From: G963677445 sp963677445
Lineage (GTDB): Bacteria; Bacteroidota; Ignavibacteria; Ignavibacteriales; Melioribacteraceae
Assembly (NCBI GenBank): GCA_963677445.2
Contig: CAXXGF010000048.1
Span: 124,001-188,000 of the forward strand
Reading direction: 5' to 3'
Length of the DNA stretch: 64,000 bases
The translations under genes were made by a program, and so were the position numbers. The notes below the pieces were generated by a model. That model did no database searches and was not told the origin of the DNA. It saw only the letters and a list, made by a program, of their open reading frames with translations. Positions 28,324 through 38,469 of the stretch are shown piece after piece. Every line of letters starts with the position of its first letter. Positions within the stretch are counted from its first letter, which is position 1.

Positions 28324-30245
28324 ATGCGAATACTTTATTTACTTATTCTGACCTTTATTTTCAGAATGAATTTTATGGCACAGATTTCCCAGCCGCTTGT
28401 AATTGATCACACCGCCGCCAATTTAGACGATATTCCACAGGAATATATTGAAGCGGTAAAAACCTCCGGCAATATTTTACAATATGGCCATCAATCCCAT
28501 GGAGGACAATTAACTCACGGCCTCGGTTTACATGAAGATAACAATTTTTTCTACAACTACGACCTGGGGATTTGCGCGCTCCCTGAAGAAGAAAACGCGT
28601 TCGGAATTTGGATAGGTATGAAAAAATCGGAGCCGGGACCGGACGGATACTGGAATTCACAGGAAGGCCGTGAACTGATAGCCTCTCTTTTTACGGAAGA
28701 TATGAAAATGAAACCAAAAGAATAACCTTTTCTGCCTGGTTCTGGGAAGATGAACTGAATTCCTGGAGTGAAGTCGATGTTGATAATTATCTGGCAGAGA
28801 TCACCTCCCTTGAAGCACAGTTCGATAGTGTAATATTTATTTATACTACCGCTCCGGCAGACCGGGATGGTGAAGAGGGTTATAATCGCTATCTCAGAAA
28901 TGAACAGATCAGGAACTATTGCCAGACAAATAACAAGGTATTATTTGACTTTGCCGATATGGAAACCTGGAGAAACGGCGCGCAAAATTTCACCTCATTC
29001 AACGGAAATCAATTTCCGGTCAGGTTCACGGAATATGCCGGCGACGAAGAATACGCCTCTTTCGAATGCAGAAGAAATATGGCGTACGCCTTCTGGTATA
29101 TGCTCTCAAAATTTTATGGAATGGATGGATGGACCCGCGGTTCATACCTCGGAACAGACCACAGCTCGGCTGATTCTTCCCTCCTGCAAATGCAGTACCT
29201 TAACACAATAAAGGAAGAGCCGGATATTATTCACCATGTAAGCCGCGGGAAAGGAGACGAAGTAATAAACGGCCTGAGAGAACTTCATGATGAATATGAG
29301 AGTATGAAAGACCACAGGTATTTTACCAATATCGGCAATTGCGGGACCACATGGATGGACTGGGGACTTGAAATCTGGCACGGAACCACTTTACTCGATT
29401 ATGTTTCCCCCGAAGATTATTATAAAACCCCGGAAGCCAGGGCGAATCTGAATGATATTTTTACCGAAAACCCTGAAATAAAATTCAGTATGTTTTCCTG
29501 ATGCGGACAAATGGATTATTATTCTGAAGAGGAAGTGCAGAGATACTGTGAAATAGTGGACAGCCTCGACAATTATTATTCCGGAATCCAATTTATATAT
29601 ATGACCGGGCGTGCCCAGGCAGGCTGGGCGCGATATGGAAACCCGCCCGATTATTATTCCGCGGTTGTCCTTCACAGAAATAACAATATTATTCGCAATT
29701 ACTGCGGCGCTCACAATAAAATCCTTTATGATTTTGCCGATCTCGATTGCTGGCATAATGGTGAACAATCCCTTCTGCCCGCCGACTCTGTCAGGCTTCA
29801 GTATCCTGAATATACAGGCCCCGACGTGCCCCGCGAACATCCCGACTTTGTATTCGACGGCCCCGGGCATACCAATGATGAAGCCTGTATGATCAAAGTG
29901 TCCGCTTTATGGCAGCTGGCAGCGCGCCTCAATGGATGGGGAGGAATCGTAAATGTTGAGGAGAATGATAATATTATTCCTGCCGGTTTCAGCCTGCTTC
30001 AAAATTATCCCAATCCTTTTAATCCTGAAACAACCATCAATTTTTCAATTATTGAAGATACAGAGGGAAGCCTGAAAGTATTTGATATCCTCGTTTTCGA
30101 GGTGGCAAATCTTGTTGAAAACAACATGCGGGTGGGAGAATACAGCGTTAAGTTTAACGTTGAAAACCTTTCCAGCGGAATTTATTTCTACCGCATCGAG
30201 GCCGGCAGCTTTTCAGCCATCCGGAAGATGGTGTTACTTAAGTAA
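28324..30245 (+). pseudogene. T9SS-exported tandem-domain SGNH-like protein, broken frame
   Basis: A signal peptide is followed by two similar domains in tandem. The first begins IDHTAANLDDIPQEYIEAVK and contains YGHQSHGGQL. Each domain carries an FIYTT/FIYMTGRA strand and an ADxxxW(R/H)NG motif. The protein ends in a T9SS sorting domain (LQNYPNPFNPETTI ... SAIRKMVLLK, from about 29990). The frame shifts near 28700. An in-frame TGA at about 29499 sits where the context (FS-[W]-CGQMD) strongly suggests tryptophan. The family resembles uncharacterised secreted SGNH/GDSL-type proteins; the enzymatic activity is unknown. An SD (GGAG) is 5 nt from the ATG. Two independent lesions favour real decay, though error is possible. 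Confidence 0.65.
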
Positions 30246-30280
30246 GAAAATACTTCCAAACAGTAATAATCATTTTGTAA

Positions 30281-30312
30281 AAAAGACTCTGCGTTTCAGC
30301 AGAGTCTTTTCT
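30281..30312. terminator. Bidirectional terminator between convergent genes
   Basis: A perfect 8-bp stem (gactctgc / gcagagtc) with a 6-nt loop, A-run on the left and T-run on the right. It sits exactly between the T9SS protein (plus) and the triple paralogue cluster (minus). Confidence 0.85.
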
Positions 30313-31718
30313 TACCAAAAACCATATTTCAAATCAATGGATGGAATATATTTTCCATAATAGCCGGATATCTCAAAATTCAGCGACAATCCCCTGTAAA
30401 TATTAAAAACCACCCTGGCAGCCGGCAAAATGGAAAATTTTGTAAAGTTTTCCTCTCTCCTTAGGATTTCAATCTCACCGGTATATCTGTAATTATCAAG
30501 TCTTTCTTTTAATATTTTATATTCAATAGAGAGGCAGTGAAAACTGGCCGTTGCTCCGCATTCTACAGAAAGCCACTTGGTAAAATAAAATACAGGCGCC
30601 ATTGAGGAAAAGGAGAATAAAAATTTATTGGAGGGATAAGCTCCATCTTTTGTGTACTTAAAACGATAATAAACACCATGACTAACTTCTTCATAAGCCC
30701 CGAGATAAGAAGCCCTGTTGTCCGGATCATCAACCCCGGCGGTCAGTAGTGTAAAACAGAGACCTGATTCAATAAAGGATAAAAATCCCGGTTCCGATTT
30801 AAACTTATGTCTGTAGCCCGCGGAGAATGAATAGTCAGGTGTAAAATGGATTTTCACCGGTAAAAAATTTGAAAATTGATTATTGTCCAATTGATTTATC
30901 TCTATCGTATAGAATAGGATATCCTCGTAACTATCGGCCTTGCTGAAAAGAGCCTCCTTCGATGCGGAAATAAAAAATCCGGATTTTATTCCCTGCTGCG
31001 TTATATATATATCCAGACAAACATCTGCCGCTTCAAATGATGTTTTTAATTCATGATCATTCCAATATTCACTGCCGACCAAATACCAGTAACCAAGAAT
31101 TTTCTCCAGAAACTCTTCCTTTTCCCTCCGGGAAAGGGAAGATTGTTTATTTCTAAGTAGTTCAAAGTCCATTATCTGATCGATATAATAGTTTCTGTTA
31201 AGATACTTATAGTTTATACCCGGATTATATTTGGTATAAAATCCTTTAATATATATTTGTTCGATATACTCAATAAAATTGGTATCGTAACTAATTTCGG
31301 CGCCTGCTCCTGATTGAAGCGAATTAACTTCTATGAGTTTATTAAAATGATTAAAAGCATCCTCATTTAAGAATCGAGCGCCATCTTTCATTCGGAGAGA
31401 TGAAATCTGGTGGTAAGCCCATTTATTTTTTGCTTCCAGATACTCATCCCGTTTTACTTTGAGAAGATTAAAAAAAGTATCTGCCGGGTCCGATATCTTC
31501 CTTCCAAATCTTTTATCCATATACAAGATATAATAACCAATCATCGCGGGATGTATTTCCGAATAAAATTCCAGATTTGTTTCAACTATCTGCCTCTCTT
31601 CCGGTTTATTCATCATTTTTTCGGGTAAGAGAGGAGCATATAAATCAATATACGCCTGTCCATAAAGGATAGCAGTTTCAAAAATAATAAGAATAAAAAC
31701 TAGAATAAACTTTTTCAA
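30312..31718 (-). CDS. Outer-membrane-like secreted protein, paralogue 3 of 3 (unrecognised family)
   Basis: About 468 aa. A signal peptide is followed by an N-terminal helical region (about 25-240) containing IDLYAPLLPEK, RQIVETNLEFYSEIHP and KRDEYLEAKNKWA. A C-terminal half (about 245-468) is rich in alternating aromatic/polar strands, consistent with a small beta-barrel or beta-sandwich. It ends GYYGKYIPSIDLKYGFW, an aromatic C-terminus typical of outer-membrane proteins. The C-terminus is nearly identical to that of the protein at 33281-34702. A TTG start at 31718 is chosen because AGGTGA precedes it and the signal peptide starts there. No domain is recognised; no T9SS sorting signal is present. 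Last gene of a three-gene tandem cluster. Confidence 0.7.
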   Translation of the reverse strand: MKKFILVFILIIFETAILYGQAYIDLYAPLLPEKMMNKPEERQIVETNLEFYSEIHPAMIGYYILYMDKRFGRKISDPADTFFNLLKVKRDEYLEAKNKWAYHQISSLRMKDGARFLNEDAFNHFNKLIEVNSLQSGAGAEISYDTNFIEYIEQIYIKGFYTKYNPGINYKYLNRNYYIDQIMDFELLRNKQSSLSRREKEEFLEKILGYWYLVGSEYWNDHELKTSFEAADVCLDIYITQQGIKSGFFISASKEALFSKADSYEDILFYTIEINQLDNNQFSNFLPVKIHFTPDYSFSAGYRHKFKSEPGFLSFIESGLCFTLLTAGVDDPDNRASYLGAYEEVSHGVYYRFKYTKDGAYPSNKFLFSFSSMAPVFYFTKWLSVECGATASFHCLSIEYKILKERLDNYRYTGEIEILRREENFTKFSILPAARVVFNIYRGLSLNFEISGYYGKYIPSIDLKYGFW

Positions 31719-31809
31719 AAGATTCACCTGAAACGTAAAAATATTAGAAAAACGGATATCGCGGGGCAAGTCAGACTATCAACCACAGCAACCATTTACA
31801 TCCGGGTTC

Positions 31810-33213
31810 TCAGATTTTATAAGCCAGCAGTGTCTGGATAATCAGCCCGGAATCAAAATAAGATGTGTTAAATTTTAATTGTAGCGAACGGGTAAAATTT
31901 ATTTTCACTCCCAATTGAGGAGAAATTATCAGATCATTTGATGAAATTTTTTTGTTAAATATCTCTTCACTTTTGACAGTGATATCGGGACCGTTCCTAT
32001 AATTATCCCTTTTGATCATTTCATATTCCATTGAATAACTGTAGTAATAGGCAGCGCCGCCAATTTCGAGTGAAAAGATTTCATTAAGGAAATAGACCGG
32101 TCCCGTTATACTTAACGAAAACATTTGAGAGTTTTTATTTTTCAGCCCGTTCGAAGTATATTTATAAAATTCACTTTCATCACCTGAAATTACATTATAT
32201 TTAAAATCATAAACATCATTAAATTCTTCAGTATCAGTATATTCCTGTTCATAGTGGATATAGCTAAAATAAATATCCGCTACTGAAAAAACGGGTAGTT
32301 TGGAATAGAAATTAAACTGGCATCCAACACCCAGGTTAATAAACCGGCTTTGTTTTAACTGAACAGGGAAAAGAATTTCTTTTGGTTCCGCAAAAGTTGG
32401 CAAGGGTTTATCCTTAAATATGAAAGTTTCATTTTGGTAAAAGGCAGAATTCAAAAACGTGATCCCTGCCGCTACGTAAAATTCCGTTGTCACTTCAAAA
32501 TCGCTGTGATATCTCTCGTAAATGAGGTCAGCGGTCTCAAAATCTGTCCTTAGATTAAATTCATTACGAAACTTTTCCCCAATAAGATACCAGAATGAGT
32601 TGTTTTCCTTTATAAATTTTATGAATTCCTCGTCCGGTATAGAGGATTGTTTTGCGGATATTTCAAGAGAGCTGATTTTTTTTCTTATCAATTGCCTGAC
32701 TAAATCATCATAATTTATCTGCCGGTCAAAAGGTTTATATTCCCGCAAAAAATAAAGAGAGATAATATAACTTTTATAATTTAACTCATCCGTTATATTA
32801 TCTTCACTCCTGACATCATCCACGATATTCACCTGGTCAGTGTGGAAGAAGGATAACATTTTATTTAGTTCCAAACTACTATCGGTTATCTTCCTGAGAA
32901 TATCTCTTTGGCGCTCAAACCACTTATCCCTGGCTTTAATAAAATCATATTTTTTGGTCAGATAAAGATTGCTCCCGCTTTTTTCCGGGTCAGAAATATT
33001 CTTTCTATAGATGTTGTTCAACGAATTAATATAATAGTACAATAACTCAGGATGAATACCCGCGTTAAACTCAAGATTAATCTCCACCTGCTTTCTCTGG
33101 CTGGCGCTTTCAAGCAGTTTCGAAGGAAGCAACGGAGCATAAATATTCACTAGTTCTTGTCCCTGTGTTGAACAAACAAAAATAAGACTGATTATCAAAA
33201 CAAGCTTTTTCAT
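31810..33213 (-). CDS. Outer-membrane-like secreted protein, paralogue 2 of 3 (unrecognised family)
   Basis: About 467 aa with signal peptide MKKLVLIISLIFVCSTQGQ, then the shared N-terminal features (VNIYAPLLPSKLL, RKQVEINLEFNAGIHPELLYY, KYDFIKARDKWF). The C-terminal part again looks like beta-strands, but the final motif differs (QLKFNTSYFDSGLIIQTLLAY). It is the most divergent of the three. The ATG at 33213, just after an AGGAAA sequence, gives a clean signal peptide; the ORF stays open to 33300 and would overlap the upstream gene. Function unknown. Confidence 0.7.
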   Translation of the reverse strand: MKKLVLIISLIFVCSTQGQELVNIYAPLLPSKLLESASQRKQVEINLEFNAGIHPELLYYYINSLNNIYRKNISDPEKSGSNLYLTKKYDFIKARDKWFERQRDILRKITDSSLELNKMLSFFHTDQVNIVDDVRSEDNITDELNYKSYIISLYFLREYKPFDRQINYDDLVRQLIRKKISSLEISAKQSSIPDEEFIKFIKENNSFWYLIGEKFRNEFNLRTDFETADLIYERYHSDFEVTTEFYVAAGITFLNSAFYQNETFIFKDKPLPTFAEPKEILFPVQLKQSRFINLGVGCQFNFYSKLPVFSVADIYFSYIHYEQEYTDTEEFNDVYDFKYNVISGDESEFYKYTSNGLKNKNSQMFSLSITGPVYFLNEIFSLEIGGAAYYYSYSMEYEMIKRDNYRNGPDITVKSEEIFNKKISSNDLIISPQLGVKINFTRSLQLKFNTSYFDSGLIIQTLLAYKI

Positions 33214-33280
33214 TTTTTTCCTGTTAAAAATTCTGCCATGAAACTTTAAAAAGAGCAAAAATTCCATGTAAATTATCCTT

Positions 33281-34702
33281 TTATAATGCCCAGAAACCAT
33301 ATTTCAAATCAATCGAAGGAATATATTTCCCATAATAGCCAGATATATTTAAGTCTATATATAGTCCGAGTGATGTGTCAAAACTCAATCGGCCAAATGG
33401 GGCAACAGAAAACTTCGACACTTCGTTTTCAATTTTAACAGTTTCGGTATGCAGGATTTCGGCGTCATCTATTGATTTATAATAATCAAGAACTTCTTTT
33501 TTAAATTGAAAGGTCAGTGACGATGTATGATAACCAGCCAGAACACCCCCTTCAATTGAAAACCATTTTGTAAAATAAAATAAAGGAGTTACAGCATTCA
33601 GGGAAAAAAGAAAGTCATTTGTTGAGGATGATCCATCTTTAATGAAATAATTTCTTCCAAACTCACCCGGACTGTATTCTTCATAATTTCCGAAATAAGT
33701 TTGTCTCTCATCAGGATCATTAAGTTTCTGTTCGAGATATGTTACCTTTATCCCGGTTTCTATGAATGAAAATGTGGAAAGAAAACTTCTTAGTCTGAAA
33801 CGATACCCGGCGGATAAAGAAAACTGTGGAACAAAATAGAAGTCAACAGGAAGAAACGGTGTATATTGTTTTTCATCCAGTCTTTCGAAATTAATTGTGT
33901 ACAGCAGACCTTCTTCCACCGCCGACGAACCTGAAAGGATCCCGTCATAAGAAAGAGAAATATAAAAACCTGGCTTCATCTCATTTACGGACTTATAAAT
34001 TTCAAAACATATATCGGCGGCCTCAAAAGATGTATTCATCTTCTGTTTGTTAAATGCTTTTTTACCAACCAGGTACCAATTTTCTCTCATTCTTTTAAGA
34101 GCGTCAGATTTTTGAGATTTTGTCATCCCCGCTTGTTTCAACTGCAGCGACTCAAGCTCCACCACCATATCGACAAAAATATCTCTGTTCAGGTTATAGT
34201 ATGAAACTTCCCTGTCATAGGGTTTATAATTTTCGGAAAGAAATATTCCCTCGATGAAATCGATATAATTTTTATCGAAAGGGATTTCAAAGATGTCCCC
34301 GGGACGCAGACTGTTGGTCTGAATCATAATATTAAATTCTGAGAATGCATGATCAGAGAGAAAACGGCTGCCATTCTTCCCTTCCAGATTTGAGATCTGA
34401 TAATTTGCCCAGCGATTTTTCGCATTAATATATTCATCCCTTTTCACCTTCAACAGCTCAAGATAATTTTTTTCAGTATCTGTAATTCTGGCTTCATATC
34501 TTGTTTTAAGGTGCAGAATATAATATCCTATTAATTCAGGATGAATATCTGAATAAAATTCCAGGTTTTTTTCAACTAGCTGCCGGTCCTCAACCTTGTT
34601 TAACAATTTTTGCGGAATGACAGGCAAATAAAGATCGAGTAGTTGTTGCCCCTGTAATGAAAATGTAAACAAAATTGAGAATAATATGAAGGTTCTTTTC
34701 AT
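33281..34702 (-). CDS. Outer-membrane-like secreted protein, paralogue 1 of 3 (unrecognised family)
   Basis: 473 aa, first gene of the cluster. A signal peptide ends around FSLQGQ, followed by LDLYLPVIPQKLL, RQLVEKNLEFYSDIHPELIGYY and KRDEYINAKNRWANYQ. A C-terminal barrel-like half ends GYYGKYIPSIDLKYGFWAL. Excellent SD (GAGGAG) just upstream of the ATG. The three genes run on one strand with 67-91 bp gaps and no internal terminator, so an operon is likely. A helical N-terminal domain plus a C-terminal barrel would suit an outer-membrane or cell-surface structure. I do not recognise the family. Confidence 0.72.
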   Translation of the reverse strand: MKRTFILFSILFTFSLQGQQLLDLYLPVIPQKLLNKVEDRQLVEKNLEFYSDIHPELIGYYILHLKTRYEARITDTEKNYLELLKVKRDEYINAKNRWANYQISNLEGKNGSRFLSDHAFSEFNIMIQTNSLRPGDIFEIPFDKNYIDFIEGIFLSENYKPYDREVSYYNLNRDIFVDMVVELESLQLKQAGMTKSQKSDALKRMRENWYLVGKKAFNKQKMNTSFEAADICFEIYKSVNEMKPGFYISLSYDGILSGSSAVEEGLLYTINFERLDEKQYTPFLPVDFYFVPQFSLSAGYRFRLRSFLSTFSFIETGIKVTYLEQKLNDPDERQTYFGNYEEYSPGEFGRNYFIKDGSSSTNDFLFSLNAVTPLFYFTKWFSIEGGVLAGYHTSSLTFQFKKEVLDYYKSIDDAEILHTETVKIENEVSKFSVAPFGRLSFDTSLGLYIDLNISGYYGKYIPSIDLKYGFWAL

Positions 34703-34852
34703 TGGAGCTCCTCTTTTTATTGTTTCCCTGTTTAATGATAATAGTTATTTGAATACTTATCCTTAATAAACTATTAGATTAAAATTATTCATTTTTTTAT
34801 CATTATTCAAGAAACTTCATATCCTATTATTTAAATAAAAAAAAGATAATAA

Positions 34853-34882
34853 TGCCGTATCTGCCCCAAAGATACGGCATTT
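34853..34882 (-). terminator. Terminator of PDZ-hydrolase gene
   Basis: An 11-12-bp stem (atgccgtatct / agatacggcat) with a short loop, followed on the minus strand by T-rich sequence, 7 bp past the hydrolase stop. Confidence 0.8.
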
Positions 34883-34888
34883 CAAAAA

Positions 34889-36256
34889 TCATTTCATCTT
34901 CTTTTTTATCCATTCAGATGTATATGTAATAATTTCATCATTAAAATGAGTGGTATAATATTCACGAATTTTCCCTGTGGCGTAAAGTTCGGCATCCTTT
35001 TTCATCGTGCCGACCTTAAGAAACGCGTGATCTGTTTCCTTCATTAAATAAAATTCAGCTTTTCCCGGGTGATAGTGATTAACCACTTCGGCAATATTCT
35101 GATGTTCCTTAGGACTTAAAGCCTGGAGGTCGGCTTCACCGAATATTGAAAGCACATAAGCATCTGTTTCACTCCAGAGTTTATAAAGCTCAAGGTCGCA
35201 GATCGATTGCCAGTATGTATAGTGTCTGGCATAAATTCCTTCATCACCATCATACTGGAAATCGCGCTCAAGCAATTTTTTATATGTTGTGTCTTTATCC
35301 GCCAGCTCTTTGGGATGTTTTCTTAAAACGTAGTGCTCATAAAGAAGTTCATGATATACCCGCATCTCCCTGTCCGCTTCAATCCAGTCAATGCCCATAA
35401 GAGGATTTTGAATTCTTACCATATCAATAAGATATTCATACCAGGATTTTAATCCCGTTCCATAAACAATCACTCCCCTCGGGGAATAATTTGCCGCGAC
35501 ATAAGGGGCGTTTATACCTCCCATTGAATGACCGAAGATGAAAATATTATCTTTATCAACAAAATCATAAGAGGCGAGTTTTTCGAATCCTCTGCAAAAT
35601 ACTTCATTCTCGGTATTTATATCCATATCGAAACAATCAATAGTGTTGTAACAGTCACCCATACCTGGTTTTTCAATCCTGAACACAACAAATCCTTCCT
35701 TCACCCATCCGTCAATAAGTTTTTTATATGGATGGACAGCCCCCATTCCATCATAGGAAGCGCAGGTATATCCCGGGATAAAAAGAATCGCGGGTAGTTT
35801 TTCTCCTTCCGGCTTAAGTGTAATGGTTCTCAGGTAACCCTGCTGAAAAGAGGCGGTGTCATATATAACCTCGGCAAATTCACTTGTTTCGAAAGGTTTT
35901 GGCTGAATTTTTCCTTCAAGTTCAAGCTCCCCTCCATCGCGGTATATCTTTAAATTAAGCTCATCTCCCTGCCAGCAATTCGCGGCGAATGCCCTTACCT
36001 GTCCGAAATCACTTATCTTTTCACCATTCAGTTCAATGAGTATATCCCCCTCTTTCAGATCCAGATTCTCCGCTGTCGTACCTTCAACAGTTCTTGTAAT
36101 TTCTAATCCATGATCGTAAGGGTAGTTGAGAGAATCGATCATCTCTTCACTGACAGGTGTTCCGGCAAAACCGAGTCTGCCCCTTCTCCTGATATCCTGT
36201 GAAAAAACCGAAGAGATAAATAACAGTGATAAAAAAATAATTAATAACTTTTTCAT
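34889..36256 (-). CDS. Secreted PDZ-alpha/beta hydrolase fusion
   Basis: 455 aa. A signal peptide (about 1-19) is followed by a PDZ domain (about 45-115: GLEITRTVEGTTAENLDLKEGDILIELNG, within which GDIL and the peptide-binding groove strand are typical). An alpha/beta hydrolase domain follows: oxyanion region LFIPGYTCASYDG, nucleophile elbow GHSMGG (about 245), acid FGEADLQAL and histidine KETDHAFL. A PDZ fused ahead of an alpha/beta hydrolase suggests a periplasmic esterase or peptidase anchored to protein C-termini. It is monocistronic, with its own terminator. The substrate is unknown; the C-terminal half resembles S9-like hydrolases. Confidence 0.85.
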   Translation of the reverse strand: MKKLLIIFLSLLFISSVFSQDIRRRGRLGFAGTPVSEEMIDSLNYPYDHGLEITRTVEGTTAENLDLKEGDILIELNGEKISDFGQVRAFAANCWQGDELNLKIYRDGGELELEGKIQPKPFETSEFAEVIYDTASFQQGYLRTITLKPEGEKLPAILFIPGYTCASYDGMGAVHPYKKLIDGWVKEGFVVFRIEKPGMGDCYNTIDCFDMDINTENEVFCRGFEKLASYDFVDKDNIFIFGHSMGGINAPYVAANYSPRGVIVYGTGLKSWYEYLIDMVRIQNPLMGIDWIEADREMRVYHELLYEHYVLRKHPKELADKDTTYKKLLERDFQYDGDEGIYARHYTYWQSICDLELYKLWSETDAYVLSIFGEADLQALSPKEHQNIAEVVNHYHPGKAEFYLMKETDHAFLKVGTMKKDAELYATGKIREYYTTHFNDEIITYTSEWIKKKMK

Positions 36257-36990
36257 AAAATCTCCCTGAATAAATTTTGTAATTCGATTTTGAATCAGTA
36301 CAAATATACTATCAATAAAAATAATATTCTCTTTTTTATCCTACAATTTATTTCTCAAAATGAGAGCGAACTTTGTCTTTAAATAGTATTGCGGTACCGG
36401 GTAATAAACCGGGCGGGCAAAAAACAGGAGAATGATGGCGAATGAGGAATTAAGAACGACGAATGACGAATTGGTCCTCTCCGGATATTCCAGGCAATTG
36501 ATAAAAATAGCAATTCTGCCTTCGAATATGATTTGCATTTCTAAGGACATTTTACATCCCGTTTATCTTAATTATCCCCGCAATACTGTTCTGAGTTTTT
36601 TACGTTCATCAACAAATTCGGCTGGGATAACAGCTTTGGTTGAATAAGGTTAATAAAGTTTAATTTTGCCTGGCGCTCACCTTGGCGCCAAAGGTTAAAA
36701 AACAGAATAGTTTTTTTTGAGTCTTTTGTGAGATTTAGTTCTTTGGTTACTTGGTGGCGTTTCTTTCACCTCAATCAGCGTAATCGACATAATCAGAAAA
36801 ATATGCGGTAGAATTTGGCTTTTTAATTGTTCATTATTCATTGTGAATTGAATTCCTGCTATTTTGCTAAGAATTTGGCTTTTTACGGACTACTCTGGTT
36901 ATAATTTTTTTATTAAATAACCTTAACATTATTGCCGTGTAATTCAATAAATTCTTATCTTGGATTGAAAATTACAAATACAGGGGAAAT
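36257..36990. other. 734-bp gene-free stretch with degenerate remnants
   Basis: No credible intact gene. The sequence agaatttggcttttta occurs twice (about 36810 and 36868). On the plus strand around 36485-36540, a reading frame RQLIKIAILPSNMICISK resembles the conserved QIRRAAxSIPSNIAEGxxR core of four-helix-bundle/23S rRNA intervening-sequence proteins; this may be the last trace of such a gene. Confidence 0.35.
36932..36963 (+). promoter_or_regulatory. Possible Bacteroidota-type promoter
   Basis: TTGCCG, 18 bp, TATCTTGG; compare the TTTG/TAnnTTTG consensus. It ends 28 bp before the phosphoesterase start codon. One mismatch in the -7 box. Confidence 0.35.
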
Positions 36991-38469
36991 ATGCAGAACC
37001 GGAGAGAATTTATGAAAACGGCGGCGCTTGCTGCCGGAGTAACACTTTTACCAATAAACGCTTCTTTTTCCTCCACACCCGAAGGTGAATTTGAAGGAAT
37101 AAAACCTGTAAGAATTTCAGGCGCAGTCCATTCCGGCCCCAGGGGAATTGACGGCGTGGCAGTTTCCGACGGCCTGTCTGTTGTTTACACCGATAAAAAT
37201 GGTGAATTTAATTTTATCAGCGACGGAATAAGAAGATTCGTTTTCATTTCTCTGCCATCCGGATACACTATCCCGGTAAATGAGAAAGGCACAGCTTTAT
37301 TTTATCGGGAAATTATTCCTGACAATGGAGAATTTACCGCTGATTTTCATCTTCAGCCGAATATGGAAGATGACACAAAACATACATTTCTCGCTCTTGC
37401 CGATCCCCAGACTCTCGATGAGGAGGATATGGAAAGGTTCCATAAAGAAACAATACCGGACATTAAATCGCATATGAAAGGAGCCGGGAAAAACCTGTTT
37501 GGGGTTTCCTGCGGAGATATAATGTTTAACAATCTTGAATTTTATCCTGATTATGAGAAAGGAGTCAAAAATACCGAAATTCCATTTTTCCAGGTATTGG
37601 GCAATCACGATTGTGAAGTCCTCACAAAAACAGATGAAGAATCGATAAAAACCTTTCAGGATCATTTCGGACCCGCCTATTATTCATTCAATAGGGGTAA
37701 AGTACATTATGTTGTGCTTGATGATATATTCTGGTTTGGGAAATATATCGGTTATCTTTCCAAAACACAGTTGGACTGGCTGAAAGCTGATCTTAAAAAT
37801 TTGCAGAAAGGAAGTCCTGTGGTGATTTTCATACATATTCCGGTGATGTCAACCATACATGAAAGGCTGGGAGGCAAACGCCCCGATGATAGTGTTGTAA
37901 TAACCAACCGGGAACTGCTTTATAAAATTCTTGAACCTTTTAAATCATATTTTATCTGCGGACATACTCACGAAATAGAATACCTGAAAGATGGCAATTC
38001 TGAAATACATATATGCGGCGCCGTTTGCGGCGCCTGGTGGTCGGGAGATATTTGCTGGGATGGAGCGCCAAATGGTTATATGGTCTACGAAGTCGATGGA
38101 ACAAACTTTAAATGGTATTATAAAGCTACCGGTCAGGCAAAAGAACACCAGATACGCCTCTACAAGCCAGGTTCTGATCCCGTGAATAAAGAGGCGCTGA
38201 TAGCGAATGTATGGAACGCCGATGAAGAATGGCAGGTATTTTGGTATGAGGATGGAAATAAAAAGGGGAAAATGGAGAAAAAACCTGGGCTCGATCCACT
38301 TGCTGTAGAACTTTACGACGGGAAAGATAAACCTGCAAAACATAAATGGGTAAATCCACGCACAACAGGACATTTATTTTACGCGGAACCGGCGAAAAAC
38401 TCACGGAAAATTTTGGTGGAAGCTTTCGACAAGTGGCAAAACAGGTATACTGCCGAACTGGAACTATAG
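36991..38469 (+). CDS. Calcineurin-like phosphoesterase, Tat-type signal
   Basis: 492 aa. The N-terminus NRREFMKTAALAAG is a twin-arginine-type signal. It continues with a beta-rich N-terminal domain (about 40-120) and the metallophosphoesterase core: ALADPQ, GDIMFNN, GNHDCE (about 200), HIPVM and CGHTHEIE (about 325). A C-terminal domain (about 370-492) completes the MetallophosN-catalytic-MetallophosC layout of a secreted family. The metal ligands (D, N, H) are in place. Likely a periplasmic phosphodiesterase or phosphatase. It has no close operon partner, and 2.4 kb of gene-poor DNA follows. Confidence 0.87.
   Translation: MQNRREFMKTAALAAGVTLLPINASFSSTPEGEFEGIKPVRISGAVHSGPRGIDGVAVSDGLSVVYTDKNGEFNFISDGIRRFVFISLPSGYTIPVNEKGTALFYREIIPDNGEFTADFHLQPNMEDDTKHTFLALADPQTLDEEDMERFHKETIPDIKSHMKGAGKNLFGVSCGDIMFNNLEFYPDYEKGVKNTEIPFFQVLGNHDCEVLTKTDEESIKTFQDHFGPAYYSFNRGKVHYVVLDDIFWFGKYIGYLSKTQLDWLKADLKNLQKGSPVVIFIHIPVMSTIHERLGGKRPDDSVVITNRELLYKILEPFKSYFICGHTHEIEYLKDGNSEIHICGAVCGAWWSGDICWDGAPNGYMVYEVDGTNFKWYYKATGQAKEHQIRLYKPGSDPVNKEALIANVWNADEEWQVFWYEDGNKKGKMEKKPGLDPLAVELYDGKDKPAKHKWVNPRTTGHLFYAEPAKNSRKILVEAFDKWQNRYTAELEL

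Noticed and set aside
29490..29510. Selenocysteine codon at the in-frame TGA
   Set aside because: The expected residue is Trp by context, no SECIS-like hairpin was evident directly downstream, and no Sec machinery is visible in the window.
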